NCBI RefSeq assembly: GCF_905475465.1
Contig: NC_062254.1
Coordinates: 4,980,001-5,044,000, forward strand
Length of the DNA stretch: 64,000 nt
Direction of reading: 5' to 3'
Source: Pieris napi
Taxonomy: Eukaryota > Arthropoda > Insecta > Lepidoptera > Pieridae
In this document: in pieces, positions 24,201 to 35,240 of the stretch
How positions within the stretch are numbered: position 1 is the first letter of the stretch
Layout of the letters: every line of letters begins with the position of its first letter
Translations under genes and position numbers: made by a program
Notes under the pieces: model-generated
Databases searched by the model: none
What the model was told of the DNA's origin: nothing
The model's input: only the letters and a program-made list of their open reading frames with translations

Positions 24201-27200
24201 AAATTCATATAAATAAATACGATGTATAACGTACAATTATTAGACACACGTGTTTTTCTAAACGAAATGTTAGTTTTGATAGTGCTAATAAATTACATTG
24301 TACGTATAAAAGTTTATATAAACATACCGCAAACAGACAATAAATTTATTGAACGCAAACAATGCTCTGTTTAATTTGATAGAAAATTGCTTAAACAAAT
24401 CGTTAAAATATTTTTACACGAACAGAATTACTCTCAACTGGCTTAAATGTTTGTATAAATAAAACAGATTTATTGTAACATTTTTTACTGATGTCTGGCA
24501 TTTTGTATTTTTTAAATAAAATATATACATGATGCTTTTTTCTTAGGTTTTAGTTATTAGAATCGGAATAAACAATATAAATTGTCTTGGAAATATTCAA
24601 TTTATATGTCTAAATTAACGAACACTGCTAATATGATTTTTGGTTAATAATAATGATATTAATTGTGACAGAAGAAGAAAACACTAAAGAGAAACTTAAA
24701 TTTTGGCTCTATAATTTGACAGCATAATGCCAATGCGATATTTTTGATGCATTTACAATTTTTTAAACTGTGTTTGGGTATATGTATTGTATACCCAAAA
24801 AAGGTGGATAGAACAAATAGCGTAGCGGTAGCAGGAAACGAATGGAGAAAGAGAGCCATAGACAGAGTCAGTTGGAAAAAGCTGGAGGAGGCCTTTAGCC
24901 GTGAAGGGGTTCCGATCGACGGTACTGAAGGAAGCTAAAATATAGAATAACAAGCAAAAGAAAAAAAAAATTATAAAAATGTAAAATAATCGATGCATTA
25001 TAATTTGTTTTTGTCATGATTGGAAATAAAACGGGCTTTATTATTATTATTAAACTACATATACGATAAAATACAGTTAAATTTAATAAAGTACATACCA
25101 AAGTATGCGTCAAAAAGCAAGTATATATTTCTAGGAGATACTATAAGTAGCCATCAATGTATACTGAACCATAACATAGTTACCTTGTGGCTCAGTGGTC
25201 TGGCGTATGGTTTGTTAATTGAGTTTATTCCTGCATGATATTGCTCATTCAAAAACGGTTTTTGATTATGGTCTTTAACAATACAGAAATACCATATACC
25301 AATTATATGTTGTACCTCAGATAGCATGTTGCTGACGGCGTGTTCGTCTACATTTTCTCCTAAGCTGATAAAAGTCCCACGTAGGTCGTTGTGATCTATG
25401 CACCCGTCACCATCCAGATCGAAAAGGAGAAATGCCTGGAAAACCAAACTCATTAAAAATCTGTTTACTATTAACAATTATTTTTAATTATATCAATACT
25501 AGTTCTGTTTATAATCTCTTCGGGAGATAAAACACTTTCTGATTATTTATCTACAATTTTAATAATTTAAATTAATTAAAAATAAATAAATAGAACACTT
25601 AAATATATATTAAATATTTTGTCACTGTGGCAGTGCACCTTTAATACTGCCTGCATTTTAGCGTGTTGACCAAGGAAAGCACCAGCTCTGGGGTCACCGG
25701 TACTATGTACCAGGCGCCAACTTAAATCTTTAATTAGCAATTTAAAAAAAATTGCATTTGGCCCCATAATATTGGCGCAAAAATGAAAAATCTTAATGAA
25801 AAATCCTATAAAAAACGATAGATTCTGAATTCAAATGTAATATTTAGTTTATTTTTAGTTGTAACAGTATTAACGGCCAGACTTATTATAAATAAGTGTA
25901 AAGATTTAACACCTGCTCAAATGTAATAGCTTTGAACATACTTGAAAAGAAAATTAAACCCAGCTCCAGCTGACGCATATTATTATAAAAACAAGAGTAA
26001 TATTAAAGTCTTCGTAGCGTAAGTCAGGACTTATAGCGATACTTAAGGGTTAAGAATTTAAGCTTACTGTGGTACTTACGTAATAGATATGCAATTACGA
26101 TTAATGGAAGACTAAATCTGATGATAATTTTATGACATAGAAGAGCATATACTTATAATGCATACACCGTAAGATATTTTTGATATTTATTTACTTCGTA
26201 ATCCTACAGCTAACATAAAATATATATAACAATAAACAAAAAAAAATATTCAATACATTTAACTAAGCAATACCTAATTCAGCTGTGTTGTGTGATGGTG
26301 TAAAAGTGTGGTTGTGTACGTGAGGCTGTGTACGTGGAGTTTGCTCATGATGCAGGTGATTTAAGCGCTATGAATATCTTAATACTTCTTTTAAGCATAA
26401 TATTCCCCCGATAGCTTAAACAAGTCAAGACTTAAATATTGGGCATATAATACAATAATAACGTTTATGAATTTTTTCAGTACATATTCATAACATATTA
26501 CTTTGACTATTTTATTGTTTGTAACAGACATTCTGTTTACGTCACAAGTAGATTTTATCAAGCGGACGTGACCTGTTGTTTGCCGAAGCGATTATGTAGA
26601 CGCCATGAATTGCTCTCCCGGGTTATTCGAGACTTTCTGCTTAAAAGTAATTGCAAATTTTGAACGCTTACAGAATAGCTTTCTAGATGATGTAATGTAT
26701 TATTCTGTGCGTAATGAGAATATGTATGTGTATGTGTATAACAAAAAACTTGGCCATTAAAAAGAGTGGCAGAGAGTTTATTGCCAGTTCTTCTCTTCCG
26801 TTCTACGCCCTTGATTTGAGAACTGGCAGTAAATGTAAAATTAGAATCATTTAATGTATATTTCTTTTTTGACGTTCATAAGTGTACATTGTGTTACCTG
26901 CATGAATAAATGAGTTTTGACTTTTGTAAAAATGTTTTCTACACGAGTATAGCGGACCATCTCGATAAATGAAGTATTCAACTAAAATAATTTAAGGAAT
27001 ACCAGTAGTTCCTAAGATAAGCAAGCGCGTTACACCAAAAAACGGTATTTGTCGCGTAATATTAAATGACAGTTGGGTGCTATCTGGAGTTCGAGACTGG
27101 AATCGGGGTAACCCGGGATGGACTGATCTGTCATGCTGTACGGATCTGCCCGATCACGTTGGCTACGCGGTTCTTAATTATAAAAAAATTAAAATATAAA

Positions 27201-29206
27201 ATAAATTATTGTTTAACTGAGGGCGCTTGCACGAATTGAAGCCAAAAATTATCGTAATTGATTTATATGAGATAATATGAATCAGTCCATCTCCATTAAC
27301 TATAAAAGTATTAAGAGTACAAATAACATTACAAGTACATTCAAAAATGAGATTAGGCCATTTTCTCTTAGTCTCTAATTGACAATAAAGAATATAAAGT
27401 CACTCATTACTTATAATATGAATGTATAAGTTACCTCCTTAAGTTCGAAGATCTTATTCTCGTCCAGTTCCGCTAATATATTGGCAGAGACTTCCAAAGC
27501 TTCGCGAGCTTTCGAACCGGAGCGAGCTCTCTGCTCAGGAACCGAAAGCTCAAAAGAATTATCGCCAAGAATAATCCTAGAAAATGTTATCGTAATGTAA
27601 AATCAGATTTCTTATCAAGGATATACGGTTTACGCGACGTTTAAGATATGAGCAATTATTTTTATAATTTCAGAATTTATAACATACTTCCATGTTTGAA
27701 CGTATTCTGGATTCTCGAAAACTATAATTAAGTTGAAAGACTGACTAATTATTATAGAGTCGTGCCTGCATTGATTTGGAGAAATATTGTAATATTGATA
27801 TATTTACCCAAAAACCAGTCTAGCTACAATTTTAATTGGCTTCAGTGTGCGACTATCATTCCTGAGGTCGTAGGTTCAATTGCTGGGTGTGCACCAATGG
27901 ACTTTCAGTCTAACACTTGCTCATTCGGTACAGGCGGATTAGCTCAAATAAAATAATCGACATGTGTCAGAGCGAAGGCCGATCATCTACTTATCTATGA
28001 AAATAAATTATCAAAGTAACGGATGCACAGAATGCAAGGCTAAGACCCATATAGAGCTGTAGTGCCACTGATTATTATTATTAATCTCTCTTTTTATCAA
28101 CTTTTCTTTACGCAGTGATACACATACAGATTTTTGATTAATAATGTTTTCAACGATGAAACATTCATTTCATCAAGTTTAGAATTGTATCATTTGTTTC
28201 AATTCATAGGTAAATAGCATAATAAACATTCCGATAAAATCAATCTTAAGCTTTAAAAATGACTATAAAATCACTTAATATAAGTTCTAGCGTATCTAAT
28301 GTTTTCAGACTTACCCCCCGTCAGCCACAGACTGCAGTAAATTCTCCTTGAATTTTTTTATTTCTTCCTGAGCGTCTGACTCATTTCGGCCGCGACTATC
28401 TTTGCGTTCTTTACTTTTCTACAAAAGGAAAGCAATTTTGTGGAAATTTCTTCGTTTAAACCTCATCTATGTATAAAATATCCCATCTTAGATAAACCTT
28501 TGAGTTATTGAGCAGTTTATTTCATAAAATTTATAAGTTTACCGAAGCTGGTGGAAGTTAAAAGTTTTAGCTTTTCTTCAAGAAATTTATGATATTAAAT
28601 AATGGGGATAAATATTTGATACAATTAATTCTACAACGAGGCGTGATTGTAAGACATGGGACAATAATTTTTGAATACCTCCTTTTAATTATTATTAATA
28701 TGAGGGTGTGCAATTATTTAATCAATTACCGTCTAAAATTCATAATATTAGCGCGTTTAACCAATTCAAAAGGGCATTAAATTTACATATCAGAATGAGC
28801 CTAGTAGACTAAAATTGGGACGGCTGGTGGCGACGTGTATCTCGTTCGTATATACATAATAATAAGTTTCTCATGTAAGTAAAATACATTATTTTTGTAA
28901 TGAGAAATAAATTTCTTTAAACGTTAATTAATGCAAATATTGCCATAACTACAAAAATACAAACTATTAAGAAAAGCTTATTGAAATTTATTTTGTGACA
29001 GACACAGATAATACAACGTTATTCATATTTATCTAATTCACTTAAAAATAATCACATTACGACAAAGTAAAATATATGCAGTTTTAACATCCATAATTAA
29101 TTTTACTGATTTTGAAAAAAAATTGTGAAACCTAATATCATAAATTCCTTGAAAGCCTTACACAAACACTTACTTTTTTAGTTTGCTTAGCGGAATCTTC
29201 TTCCAT
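21079..29206 (-). CDS. Myosin regulatory light chain-like EF-hand protein (six coding exons)
   Basis: Joining 29206-29174, 28418-28315, 27576-27435, 25435-25316, 23464-23328 and 21262-21079 on the minus strand gives one open frame of 239 codons plus TGA. Every intron is GT...AG and the phases fit (0, 2, 0, 0, 2). The product matches the layout of myosin II regulatory light chains: a Lys/Ser-rich N-terminus, then ELKE-AF opening EF-hand 1, whose loop at residues 99-110 is canonical (DLDGDGCIDHND). A second lobe has two degenerate hands (loop 3 around 168-179, WDPENTGYI; loop 4 around 207-218, SDKNGYNLIDYK) and the family phrase MTWGDRFTEKEAD at 185-197. Such proteins clamp the myosin heavy-chain IQ motif. 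R62-A-R-S-G-S67 sits where the family's kinase-target serine usually lies; that is inference. Sequence is divergent from the main muscle MLC2, so it is probably a paralogue. A possible ATTAAA poly(A) signal lies at 20956-20961. Confidence 0.9.
21451..21690 (+). mobile_element. SINE, family A (in last intron)
   Basis: An intact tRNA-like head (box A GGCCTAGTGGCTTC, box B GTAGGTTCGATCTC), then GCACCAATGGACTTTC and CGAACGGTGAAGGAAAAC. It is truncated after CTTGCCTATTAGATT relative to the copy at 1193. It is inserted antisense to the light-chain gene. A minus-strand frame of 116 codons at 21332-21682 is only a by-product of this SINE. Confidence 0.85.
22372..22468 (-). mobile_element. SINE head fragment (in last intron)
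   Basis: On the minus strand: AGCGGTTAAGCATGCGACTC, then GAGGTCGTGGGTTCGAAGCC, then AGCTGTGAGTACTCGCTCGT. This is a pol III-type head without the family A body, so it is either a 3'-truncated copy or a related SINE. Confidence 0.65.
22855..23185 (+). repeat. Interspersed repeat, family D (in last intron)
   Basis: Shares CCCGGCAAACGTTTGTTTTG, AAAATTAGGGGTTGAATG and ATGAGAATCGGTTGAGCCG, and a terminal GAACGAACATTGAGATATAA region with the copy at 19950. It is longer in its centre than that copy. Confidence 0.65.
23328..23464 (-). CDS. Light-chain gene, coding exon 5 (residues 134-178 plus two bases)
   Basis: The acceptor is GTTATTACAG and the donor GTACGC. It encodes ATNPLDFDAFVNLLGF, which matches the family's P-x-N/D-F-x-x-F stretch after EF-hand 1. 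It then enters the degenerate third hand (WDPENTGYIAEA). The final AG pairs with the first A of exon 6 to make Arg179. Confidence 0.9.
23666..23912 (+). mobile_element. SINE, family B (in intron 4)
   Basis: It starts GACTCATTGGTCTAGTGG, has box B GGGTTCGATCCCCGG, and ends CAATTGGTGTGAATTGTC followed by a run of about 14 A residues. The clean poly-A end and near identity to the copy at 9378 indicate a recent insertion. Confidence 0.88.
24050..24120 (+). mobile_element. LINE 3' UTR remnant
   Basis: The phrase GTGGTCTCTGCTTACCCCTT, then GGAAAAGGCG, recalls a conserved 3' UTR block of lepidopteran RTE-like LINEs. It is short and identified from memory only. Confidence 0.35.
24800..25052 (+). pseudogene. 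RTE-like LINE, ORF2 C-terminus and 3' tail
   Basis: The plus-strand frame ends GNEWRKRAIDRVSWKKLEEA and then FSREGVPIDGTEGS, stop at about 24938. The W...A-x-D-R-x-x-W-K-x-L-E-E-A-F pattern is the conserved end of many lepidopteran RTE-type reverse transcriptases. It is followed by a 3' UTR with AATAAAACGGGC and an ATT microsatellite, the usual end of such LINEs. It lies in intron 4 of the light-chain gene in the opposite orientation. Related ends occur at 37675 and 42562. Confidence 0.7.
25316..25435 (-). CDS. Light-chain gene, coding exon 4 (EF-hand 1, residues 94-133)
   Basis: Exactly 40 codons between GTTTTCCAG and GTACAA. It encodes AFLLFDLDGDGCIDHNDLRG (94-113), a complete Ca/Mg-binding loop with Asp at positions 1, 3, 5, 9 and 12, Gly at 6 and Ile at 8. 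ISLGENVDEHAVSNMLSE follows. This exon carries the strongest single family signal. Confidence 0.92.
25618..25730 (-). pseudogene. LINE ORF2 C-terminal fragment
   Basis: The minus-strand frame contains STGDPRAGAFLGQHAKMQA. I recognise this as the TGDPRAG-FLGQ segment near the end of a lepidopteran LINE polyprotein. Both flanks are unrelated AT-rich DNA, so only about 35 codons survive. Confidence 0.55.
26180..26290 (-). mobile_element. LINE 3' end remnant, family H
   Basis: CGTAATCCTACAGCTAACAT and ATTCAATACATTTAACTAAG are shared, in the same order, with 31420-31625. On the minus strand the end reads GTAGGATTACGAAGTAAATA, consistent with a LINE 3' terminus. Confidence 0.5.
26757..26925 (+). 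mobile_element. LINE 3' tail fragment with TTTTGAC end
   Basis: Second, better preserved copy of the tail at 3447: AAAGAGTGGCAGAGAG, CCGTTCTACGCCCTTGATTT, TTTTTTGACGTTCATAAGTG, GAATAAATGAGTTTTGAC. It is in intron 3 of the light-chain gene, antisense to it. Confidence 0.8.
27435..27576 (-). CDS. Light-chain gene, coding exon 3 (residues 46-93)
   Basis: The acceptor ...ACATTTTCTAG and donor GTAACT bound 142 bases. The translation IILGDNSFELSV... leads to the basic-serine patch RARSGSK (62-68) and ends with NKIFELKE, the start of the helix entering EF-hand 1. Confidence 0.88.
27836..28075 (+). mobile_element. SINE, family A, degraded (in intron 2)
   Basis: TTGGCTTCAGTGTGCGACT, CTGAGGTCGTAGGTTCAATT and GCACCAATGGACTTTC mark the head. 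The body has internal deletions and the end GTAGTGCCACTGATT survives. More diverged than the copy at 21451, so probably an older insertion. Confidence 0.7.
28315..28418 (-). CDS. Light-chain gene, coding exon 2 (residues 12-45 plus two bases)
   Basis: The acceptor is TTTCCTTTTGTAG. The exon encodes a charged N-terminal stretch starting KSKERKDSRGR and ends at ...VADG plus GG before GTAAGT. The leftover two bases combine with the first G of exon 3 to give glycine 46. Confidence 0.88.
28800..28922 (+). mobile_element. LINE 3' end, family G (in intron 1)
   Basis: GGGACGGCTGGTGGCGACG, CTCGTTCGTATATACATAAT, CTCATGTAAGTAAAATAC and GAGAAATAAATTTCTTTAAA form the typical 3' UTR of a lepidopteran LINE. 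The terminal phrase recurs on the minus strand at 6690. Confidence 0.65.
29174..29206 (-). CDS. Light-chain gene, coding exon 1 (residues 1-11)
   Basis: The ATG at 29206-29204 starts MEEDSAKQTKK, followed directly by the donor GTAAGT. This is the only start whose donor phase (0) joins exon 2 in frame. The upstream minus-strand sequence is AT-rich; I cannot place a transcription start. Confidence 0.85.
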
Positions 29207-30501
29207 ATTCAAATTGAATTTAAAAAATGCCTCAGATACGTGCTCGTGGTTTACACTAGAATTTGTGACTAAACAAATCGTCGGGATTAAATTTACATTG
29301 CAATTCCAGCGGTTGATAGGATCATTTTATTTTGGTTTGCGAATATTAATTATATTTTTAGATGCCCCATTGACTTTCAAATAAACATGATCTAGACATA
29401 TTAAATAGAGTTTTACAAATTATTTTATTTAAAAATGTATATAAATCTCGATTGTGAAGGAGAATTGTGCACTTTTAAAGTATTGTGCACTCATTTTTTC
29501 GAAAGAAGTAATACTTTCTTCATCTAGCAACATAATACAATTATATTTTCGCCGCGGAGGCCTCATTCGTCTTCACAGTGGCCAATTTTTAGATATACAA
29601 AGATTCTATTAATCTACCCAATTTTGATCTATAGAGTTAAATTGTATACTAAATCTTATCTTATTAATTAACTAACTAATTCCTTATAACAATAGAGATT
29701 ACGTTGTGTTAAAAAGACGAGTATTTGTTGTCATTACTCATAGAGAATTTTTTGGCTAAAGTATAAAATCGAACAATAAATTGCTAACCCATCTCAAAAG
29801 CAAACATAAATTAATTGGCGAAGCACTTTGAATTTTTAATTTCATTGGCAAATAGCGCGAGTAATTTTTGCCGTAATGGTTCGGTTTTTAATCAATTACA
29901 AGAGCATCTTAAATCCAAATGTTGGGAATTGCGGTAGCCGAATGAAATTCGCTTGCAACGGGATAAAATTTTAATCATACGGGGGGTTTTGCGCTATTGT
30001 AATTACATTTTTAATCTTATATAGACGACTTTCTTTGTCAATTATTATTTTTCATTTCCTGACGATAGTACTAGTAAGGAAGGAATAAGTAATTATAATA
30101 ATATAGCTGATTTTTTTATACGTTTCGGAAATTATTTGGTTTTCCCATGGGTTTCACAATCGTACTGTTTTGTTCCAGGTTTCTATCCTGACACAAATGT
30201 GTAATACACCTTATAAATAGTATGTGTGCAGTAGTCATAAAACCCACACTTTTATAGTTACGTCTTAATATTTGATGAAAAATTGCGAGTCGCATGGCGC
30301 AGTTTGCCGTCTACGTGTTTGTCTAAATATTAATAAAGCTGAATTCAAAAAGTTTGTATACTACTTATATATCAATTGAGCGATATTAGTTTTTAATAAA
30401 AACAGTAGGTCTCACTAACGTGAAGTCATTTTTATTATTTTTTGATTGCTTTTGATATGACTTATGATTTGTTTCGTCGAGTATCGAACACAGGGCAGGG
30501 C
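29207..30501. other. Upstream region of the light-chain gene
   Basis: This is 5' of the ATG on the minus strand and must hold the promoter unless further non-coding exons lie beyond. I find no convincing TATA box with initiator pair. A small GC-richer patch (GCCGCGGAGGCCTCATTCGT near 29552) is the only compositional signal. Confidence 0.35.
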
Positions 30502-30687
30502 GTCTAACAACAAGTCGTTGTCTTCGGCACAATTTTTTTATTGTTAAGAGCAGGACTATTCCATTGGTGGACAGTCGAGGATAGAACCTGCGACCTTAGG
30601 TGTGAAAGACGCATGTTGAAACCACTAGGTCAACGCTACTCTTAACAATAAAAAAATTGAGCCCGAGATAACGACTTTTTGTTAGAC
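30502..30687 (-). repeat. SINE head enclosed in a 49-bp inverted repeat
   Basis: The arms 30502-30550 and 30639-30687 are inverted copies (44 of 49 bases match by my count), both carrying CAATTTTTTTATTGTTAAGA on the same reading. Between them lies a minus-strand pol III-like head (GACCTAGTGGTTTCAACATG, then GGTCGCAGGTTCTATCC). The whole can fold into one 186-nt hairpin. Confidence 0.75.
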
Positions 30688-31419
30688 ATATACATTTTTA
30701 ACTAAAAAAAAATAGTTTTTAATATGTCGTATGCACATTGCTGGACTTTTAAAAGTTATTTAAGGTTATTTATTTAGTAGATGGGTAAAGTATTAAAATT
30801 GGTTGTCATTCTACAGTTATCATGAATTATGATTACATTTATCATGTGATATCTGACTGAATCCATTCCCACCTTTTAAAGGTAGACAAATTAAGAAAAC
30901 ACTAGTCAGAGTTAGATTACTTACAAAACTGTAACATTTAAAAGGTGAATGGAAATAGATAAATATGTTTATAATAAACCGATATTTTTTAAAATATCAT
31001 TTATATGAAACAACTATACGAAAAAACTGAAGAAAATGGTTAATCGTGCCATATTTCATCACATCTAAAAAAATGAAGCAAGGTTTGAAAGTAAACGCAG
31101 GTGCTATGACATGAGAAATGATGCAAGTTACAATCGGAAATATTGGTCAAGTTTGTGATAACTAATGCTTTGGGTTCTTTTGCCCATGAATATCTACGTA
31201 GATATATGGTATATGGAATAAAACAATTGATAGCCTATAGACAAAAGTACTTGTTTAGTGTCAAGGGCTTACTTGGTGTGGTAGGTTGGAACAGTTTCTT
31301 ACAATATTAATAAATAATTAGTTCGCACAAAACATTATTCTATAGTGTTTTGTCTCTCAGTAGTTAGAGCTATGAGTTTTAATCTTAAAACAATAAGATT
31401 AGGCTTCGGAGGTATTCTA

Positions 31420-31625
31420 TTTATTTATTTTGTAATCCTACAGTTAACATAAATTAAATATAATAACAAACAGTTACACTGTAAAATATAGCCAGAGATG
31501 GAATACACTTGTAATTTGTACATTATGTAATTTAACTACAAAAAGGTTCAAAAATTTACACACGGAAACAAACAAATAAAAATTATTCAATACATTAAAC
31601 TAAGTGGTACCTAATTTGGCTATTA
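31420..31625 (-). mobile_element. LINE 3' end remnant, family H
   Basis: TTTTGTAATCCTACAGTTAAC and ATTCAATACATTAAACTAAG match the fragment at 26180 in the same order but with a longer middle. Part of a LINE 3' UTR on the minus strand, by its AAATAAATAAATAGA end. Confidence 0.5.
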
Positions 31626-32169
31626 TTGTATTCTATATAGGAAATTAAAATTAAATGTAGATCGATTAAATTGTTTTCTTACATTTTGCTTAACTTGTCA
31701 GTATCAATCTATAAATAATCAGTCTTAAAATTTGCAATAATAACTTGCGTAATGACGCAATTTTTTTCGATATGTAATGACATTGAAAAAAATTGGTGAT
31801 ACAGCAGCGCAATGGTAGCGCAATTGCGCCGTTAATAGCAATCATAAACAAGCTTACTCAACTGTAAACACCTATTTTATACACATACGAAATGTTTGAA
31901 ATTTAACATCATCTCAAAGAACTCGATATTAAATAAAGTAAACAAAAAAAACTTTTCACTATAATAAAATCGTTCTGGAAATTTCAAGAGCTGAAACCTC
32001 AATTCGAATGCGATTTACGTTCGTACTCGAGTGAAAACAAGTTCATATCGTCGCCTGTATTTACGACTGTGGGGCTCACAGTCTCACGTGAGTGTAGCGT
32101 ATATAAAATACATACATGTATAATATGTCTACAGGCGGGTTTTTTTACTGTCTGTTTTATGGTTTAAAG

Positions 32170-32245
32170 ATTTTTTAAGGGCCGGCAATGCACTCGCGAG
32201 CCCTCTGATATTGAGACTATCCATTTTATCACCCTCAGTTGTATA
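32170..32245 (+). mobile_element. LINE tail remnant, family C
   Basis: AAGGGCCGGCAATGCACTCG, then CGAGCCCTCTGATATTGAGA. The rest of the tail is lost. Eroded old copy. Confidence 0.6.
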
Positions 32246-32989
32246 AAAAAGCCACATAAGTCTCACGCGATAACAATTTACAAGTAATTTTAACAAGGTA
32301 ACCTATATACAATATAATAAAACTAACTGGTACTATCATTACTAAATAATTTTAAACGTGTGCCAAGAATATATATTGTACCTTTTCCAATGTTGATAGG
32401 TACTTAAAAGTTTTGGTATTTGCGGGTAGATTAAAAATTAGCGCGCCTTAAACAAAAGCATCATAAAACAGACAATCGAAAAACATTTATTTTCTAAAAA
32501 ATTGTTAGGTAGATTATTATTAGTTTTTTAAGTAGAAGAAATTATTTTACTACTATAGCCACTAAAATTTTGAGCAATATCTGAACTAGAAATTTTTACC
32601 AAAAAAAAAAATATTTTTTAGAAAAAACTAAAATGCATTTTCAAATACTTTTGAAGTAACCTGGTAGTTTAAAATTTTCTAACTTTACTAAATTTAGAAG
32701 TATTTACTAACTAAAAAGAGCGTAAAGAAAAAAAATCTAATGAACAGTAATGTCACCGTTACCTATATTAAGAAGAATGAATTCACCCTGTATACATGCA
32801 TAGGCACTTAAGTATAAGCTACATTTATAGACGCGTCCTTACTTAACCCTGCTGTTCAATGAAGCATAAAAATGTACTTAATTTATCTTATACTTTGGGA
32901 AAATGTAACCAAAGGCTTGCGTTATACTTTTAAGGTTGCGTCACGTTTTTGTTTTTGAACAAAATGAAATTGGGCTTGTAATAATGTTT
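32246..32989. other. No recognised feature
   Basis: AT-rich, with A- and T-runs. No frame over 60 codons and no familiar repeat phrase. Confidence 0.4.
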
Positions 32990-33098
32990 TTTTTACATAA
33001 CCTGTTATGTTGTATGAAAACGTGCAAGAGGTTTATCTGATGTTAAGTGATACCGCCCATGGACTGCTAGAAGGCCCGCACGTACGTTGCCGGCCAAA
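32990..33098 (-). mobile_element. LINE tail fragment, family C
   Basis: On the minus strand: TTGGCCGGCAACGTACG, CAGTCCATGGGCGGTATCAC, TTAACATCAGATAAACC. The plus-strand frame of 80 codons at 33007-33249 reads this tail and is not a gene. Confidence 0.6.
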
Positions 33099-33224
33099 GA
33101 GTATTATAGTGATATTTTGTTACGTTTTCACGCATCTATTAACCGCTTATAATAACTTAAAATTTATAATTTTAATAAAATTTCATTTGGAAAATAAACG
33201 CGTTTTTTTATTATATCTCTATAT

Positions 33225-33600
33225 GTATATTATAATTCTCGTGTCATAATGTTCTTTCCCATACTCCTTACCGATTCTTATGAATTTTATATGCATATTC
33301 AGTAAGTCTGAGAATCGGCTCCAACCCAAAATAATTTTATTTTTATTTTGTGGCATTAAATCAACAAGATCAACCCCTATTTTTTTATTTGTTAAATTAA
33401 ACTTATGAGTTGAATTGAGAGGTATAAATAGCGAAAAAGTCACAGAGAAACCTAAAAAGTTTTAATTCTGGAAAACTGAACATTCTCTGGAGTAGCATAG
33501 CAAAATGTTCCATGTTGGTATGTGCTAAAAGGCTAAGTAAAATCACATTAAGGAGAAACAAAGATCGCGGGGGCAGCTAGTTTTGTTATACATCTACACA
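33225..33600 (-). repeat. Interspersed repeat related to family D
   Basis: On the minus strand the block CAGACTTACTGAATATGC, ATGAATTTTATATGC and TGAGAATCGG-like sequence parallels 23090-23140. AACTAGCTGCCCCCGCGATC at the right margin is the usual start phrase of this repeat type. Boundaries are approximate. Confidence 0.5.
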
Positions 33601-34061
33601 CTGCGGTTACAATGAATACAATGTCTTACCCGGAATACGGGCAGGGATGAACTTGTTAAGTCCTCCCTTTAGGCCTCCACTATATTAATAACTTATGATA
33701 ATATAGCCTTTTTAGTAGCTAAAGGGTATAGGGGCATGAAGGACATACTATTATTGATATTGATATGATATCATTAGGCCAGAGCTTTAGGATGGAACCA
33801 TTATAGTTAAGTTATTTTTTTGGACTAATTTGAATTTGACGTTGTAAATTTATAAATGTGACATAAAATGACAATGACAGCTGACAGTAAAGCCATTGCT
33901 CCGACATAACTCAATATAACTGTAACTCAGAGACTTTCGCTTTTGAATTTTATTTGCGAAATCTGATTCCAGCGCAAAGCGAAACTAATTCATTAGGAAA
34001 CTAACTCCCGCTTAGCATGACGAATGGATTCTTAAGTATACCTTAATTTTATTATATACTA
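33601..34061. other. No recognised feature
   Basis: No long frame. ACCCGGAATACGGGCAGGG near 33630 may belong to an old repeat. Confidence 0.35.
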
Positions 34062-34420
34062 GCAGACCGGCCAAGCGTTGCTGTGGCTAAGGTTTTTGTT
34101 ATATTACAGAGTAGTAAACTATTCAAGGGAAACGGTAGGAGAACATCAGTCATGGGGACCACCAGTTATAATATTAAATTGTAGCTTTTGTGGAACGTTG
34201 GTACTTTCAACACAGCGCCATCTGTTAGAATTGTGACTATCAAATAATTTGCAATAAATAAATATTGCGGGTATAAATTAAGATTTAAGCTATCCTATCT
34301 TTTAAGTTAGATCAACCTGCAAATGGTGTGCAAATTTGATTGAAATCATTTAAGTAGTTTAGGAGTCCATTGCGGACAAACAACGTGACGCGTAATTTAT
34401 ATATATTAAGATTAACACAG
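34062..34420 (+). repeat. Interspersed repeat, family E (AGACCGGCCAAGCGTTGC)
   Basis: It starts TACTAGCAGACCGGCCAAGC, contains ACAGCGCCATCTGTTAG, TTGCGGACAAACAACGTGAC and a terminal GCGTAATTTATATATATTAA. I recognise it as a dispersed lepidopteran repeat. Class uncertain. Confidence 0.65.
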
Positions 34421-35145
34421 GTATTTTTAGATTTTCGTAATGTACGCTATTTTCTTAAATAGCACTTACGCAATTGCTCCGACGTCAAGGATTTCACACT
34501 TCAGTTAAAGCAGTGTAAATATCTAATTATTGTACCACAAAATTACAGTACTAAAATTGCAACCATTTTTCAACTACTGCGCTATAATTTGAGCGTCAAT
34601 ATTTTCGTTCGAGGTTTTATTCCCGGAAAAATAACAGGGAGGTTACAGGAATGATTACTACAGTCAAAACAAATGTTACAATTCACTCTGAAAAACTTCA
34701 AATAGATTTTGTTTGACAAGTATTTAAACAAGATTTAGATTTGGGTGACGATTTCGAATACTTGTTTTATTTGTTATAAATAAGGTTAGGTTATTTTACA
34801 TTTTTGAAGTATTTGTACAGTTGTATTATAAATAAGTATTATTGATCCTTGATTCAATATAGTCATAATTATTCAAAAGCGAAAATCAAAAATCAACTTA
34901 CCGTGCTTATGGATAGTACAGAAATACATTTTAAGATAAATCATACATTTATGTGCCTTCCTGTCAACTAAAATTGCTGATGAGATTAAGATGTGTCGTT
35001 TATTTACGTATCATGACAACTGTAATTTATCAGATGTGTTCTGAATATTAGATAGTAATAGCTGTTGACCGCAACTTCACTCGTGCGAAAATAAACATTA
35101 TTTTAATTTATTTTGCTTACCGATATTGTTTTTTAGGTAACAGTT

Positions 35146-35240
35146 TTGAATACCATCGCACTTTTTTGACGATACTAATTATTTAGGAGTCTCGGAGGAC
35201 CTTCATTGGAACACCTCCAAGTGAGTTTTGCTCCGGAAAA
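35146..35240. repeat. Left arm of a ~95-bp inverted repeat
   Basis: TTTGACGATACTAATTAT, CCTTCATTGGAACACCTCC and GTGAGTTTTGCTCCGGAAA recur inverted at 36966-37060. The identity is high, with a few substitutions and one single-base indel by my reading. The two arms bracket the 128-bp tandem array, so the whole 35146-37060 interval may be one element. Confidence 0.8.
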
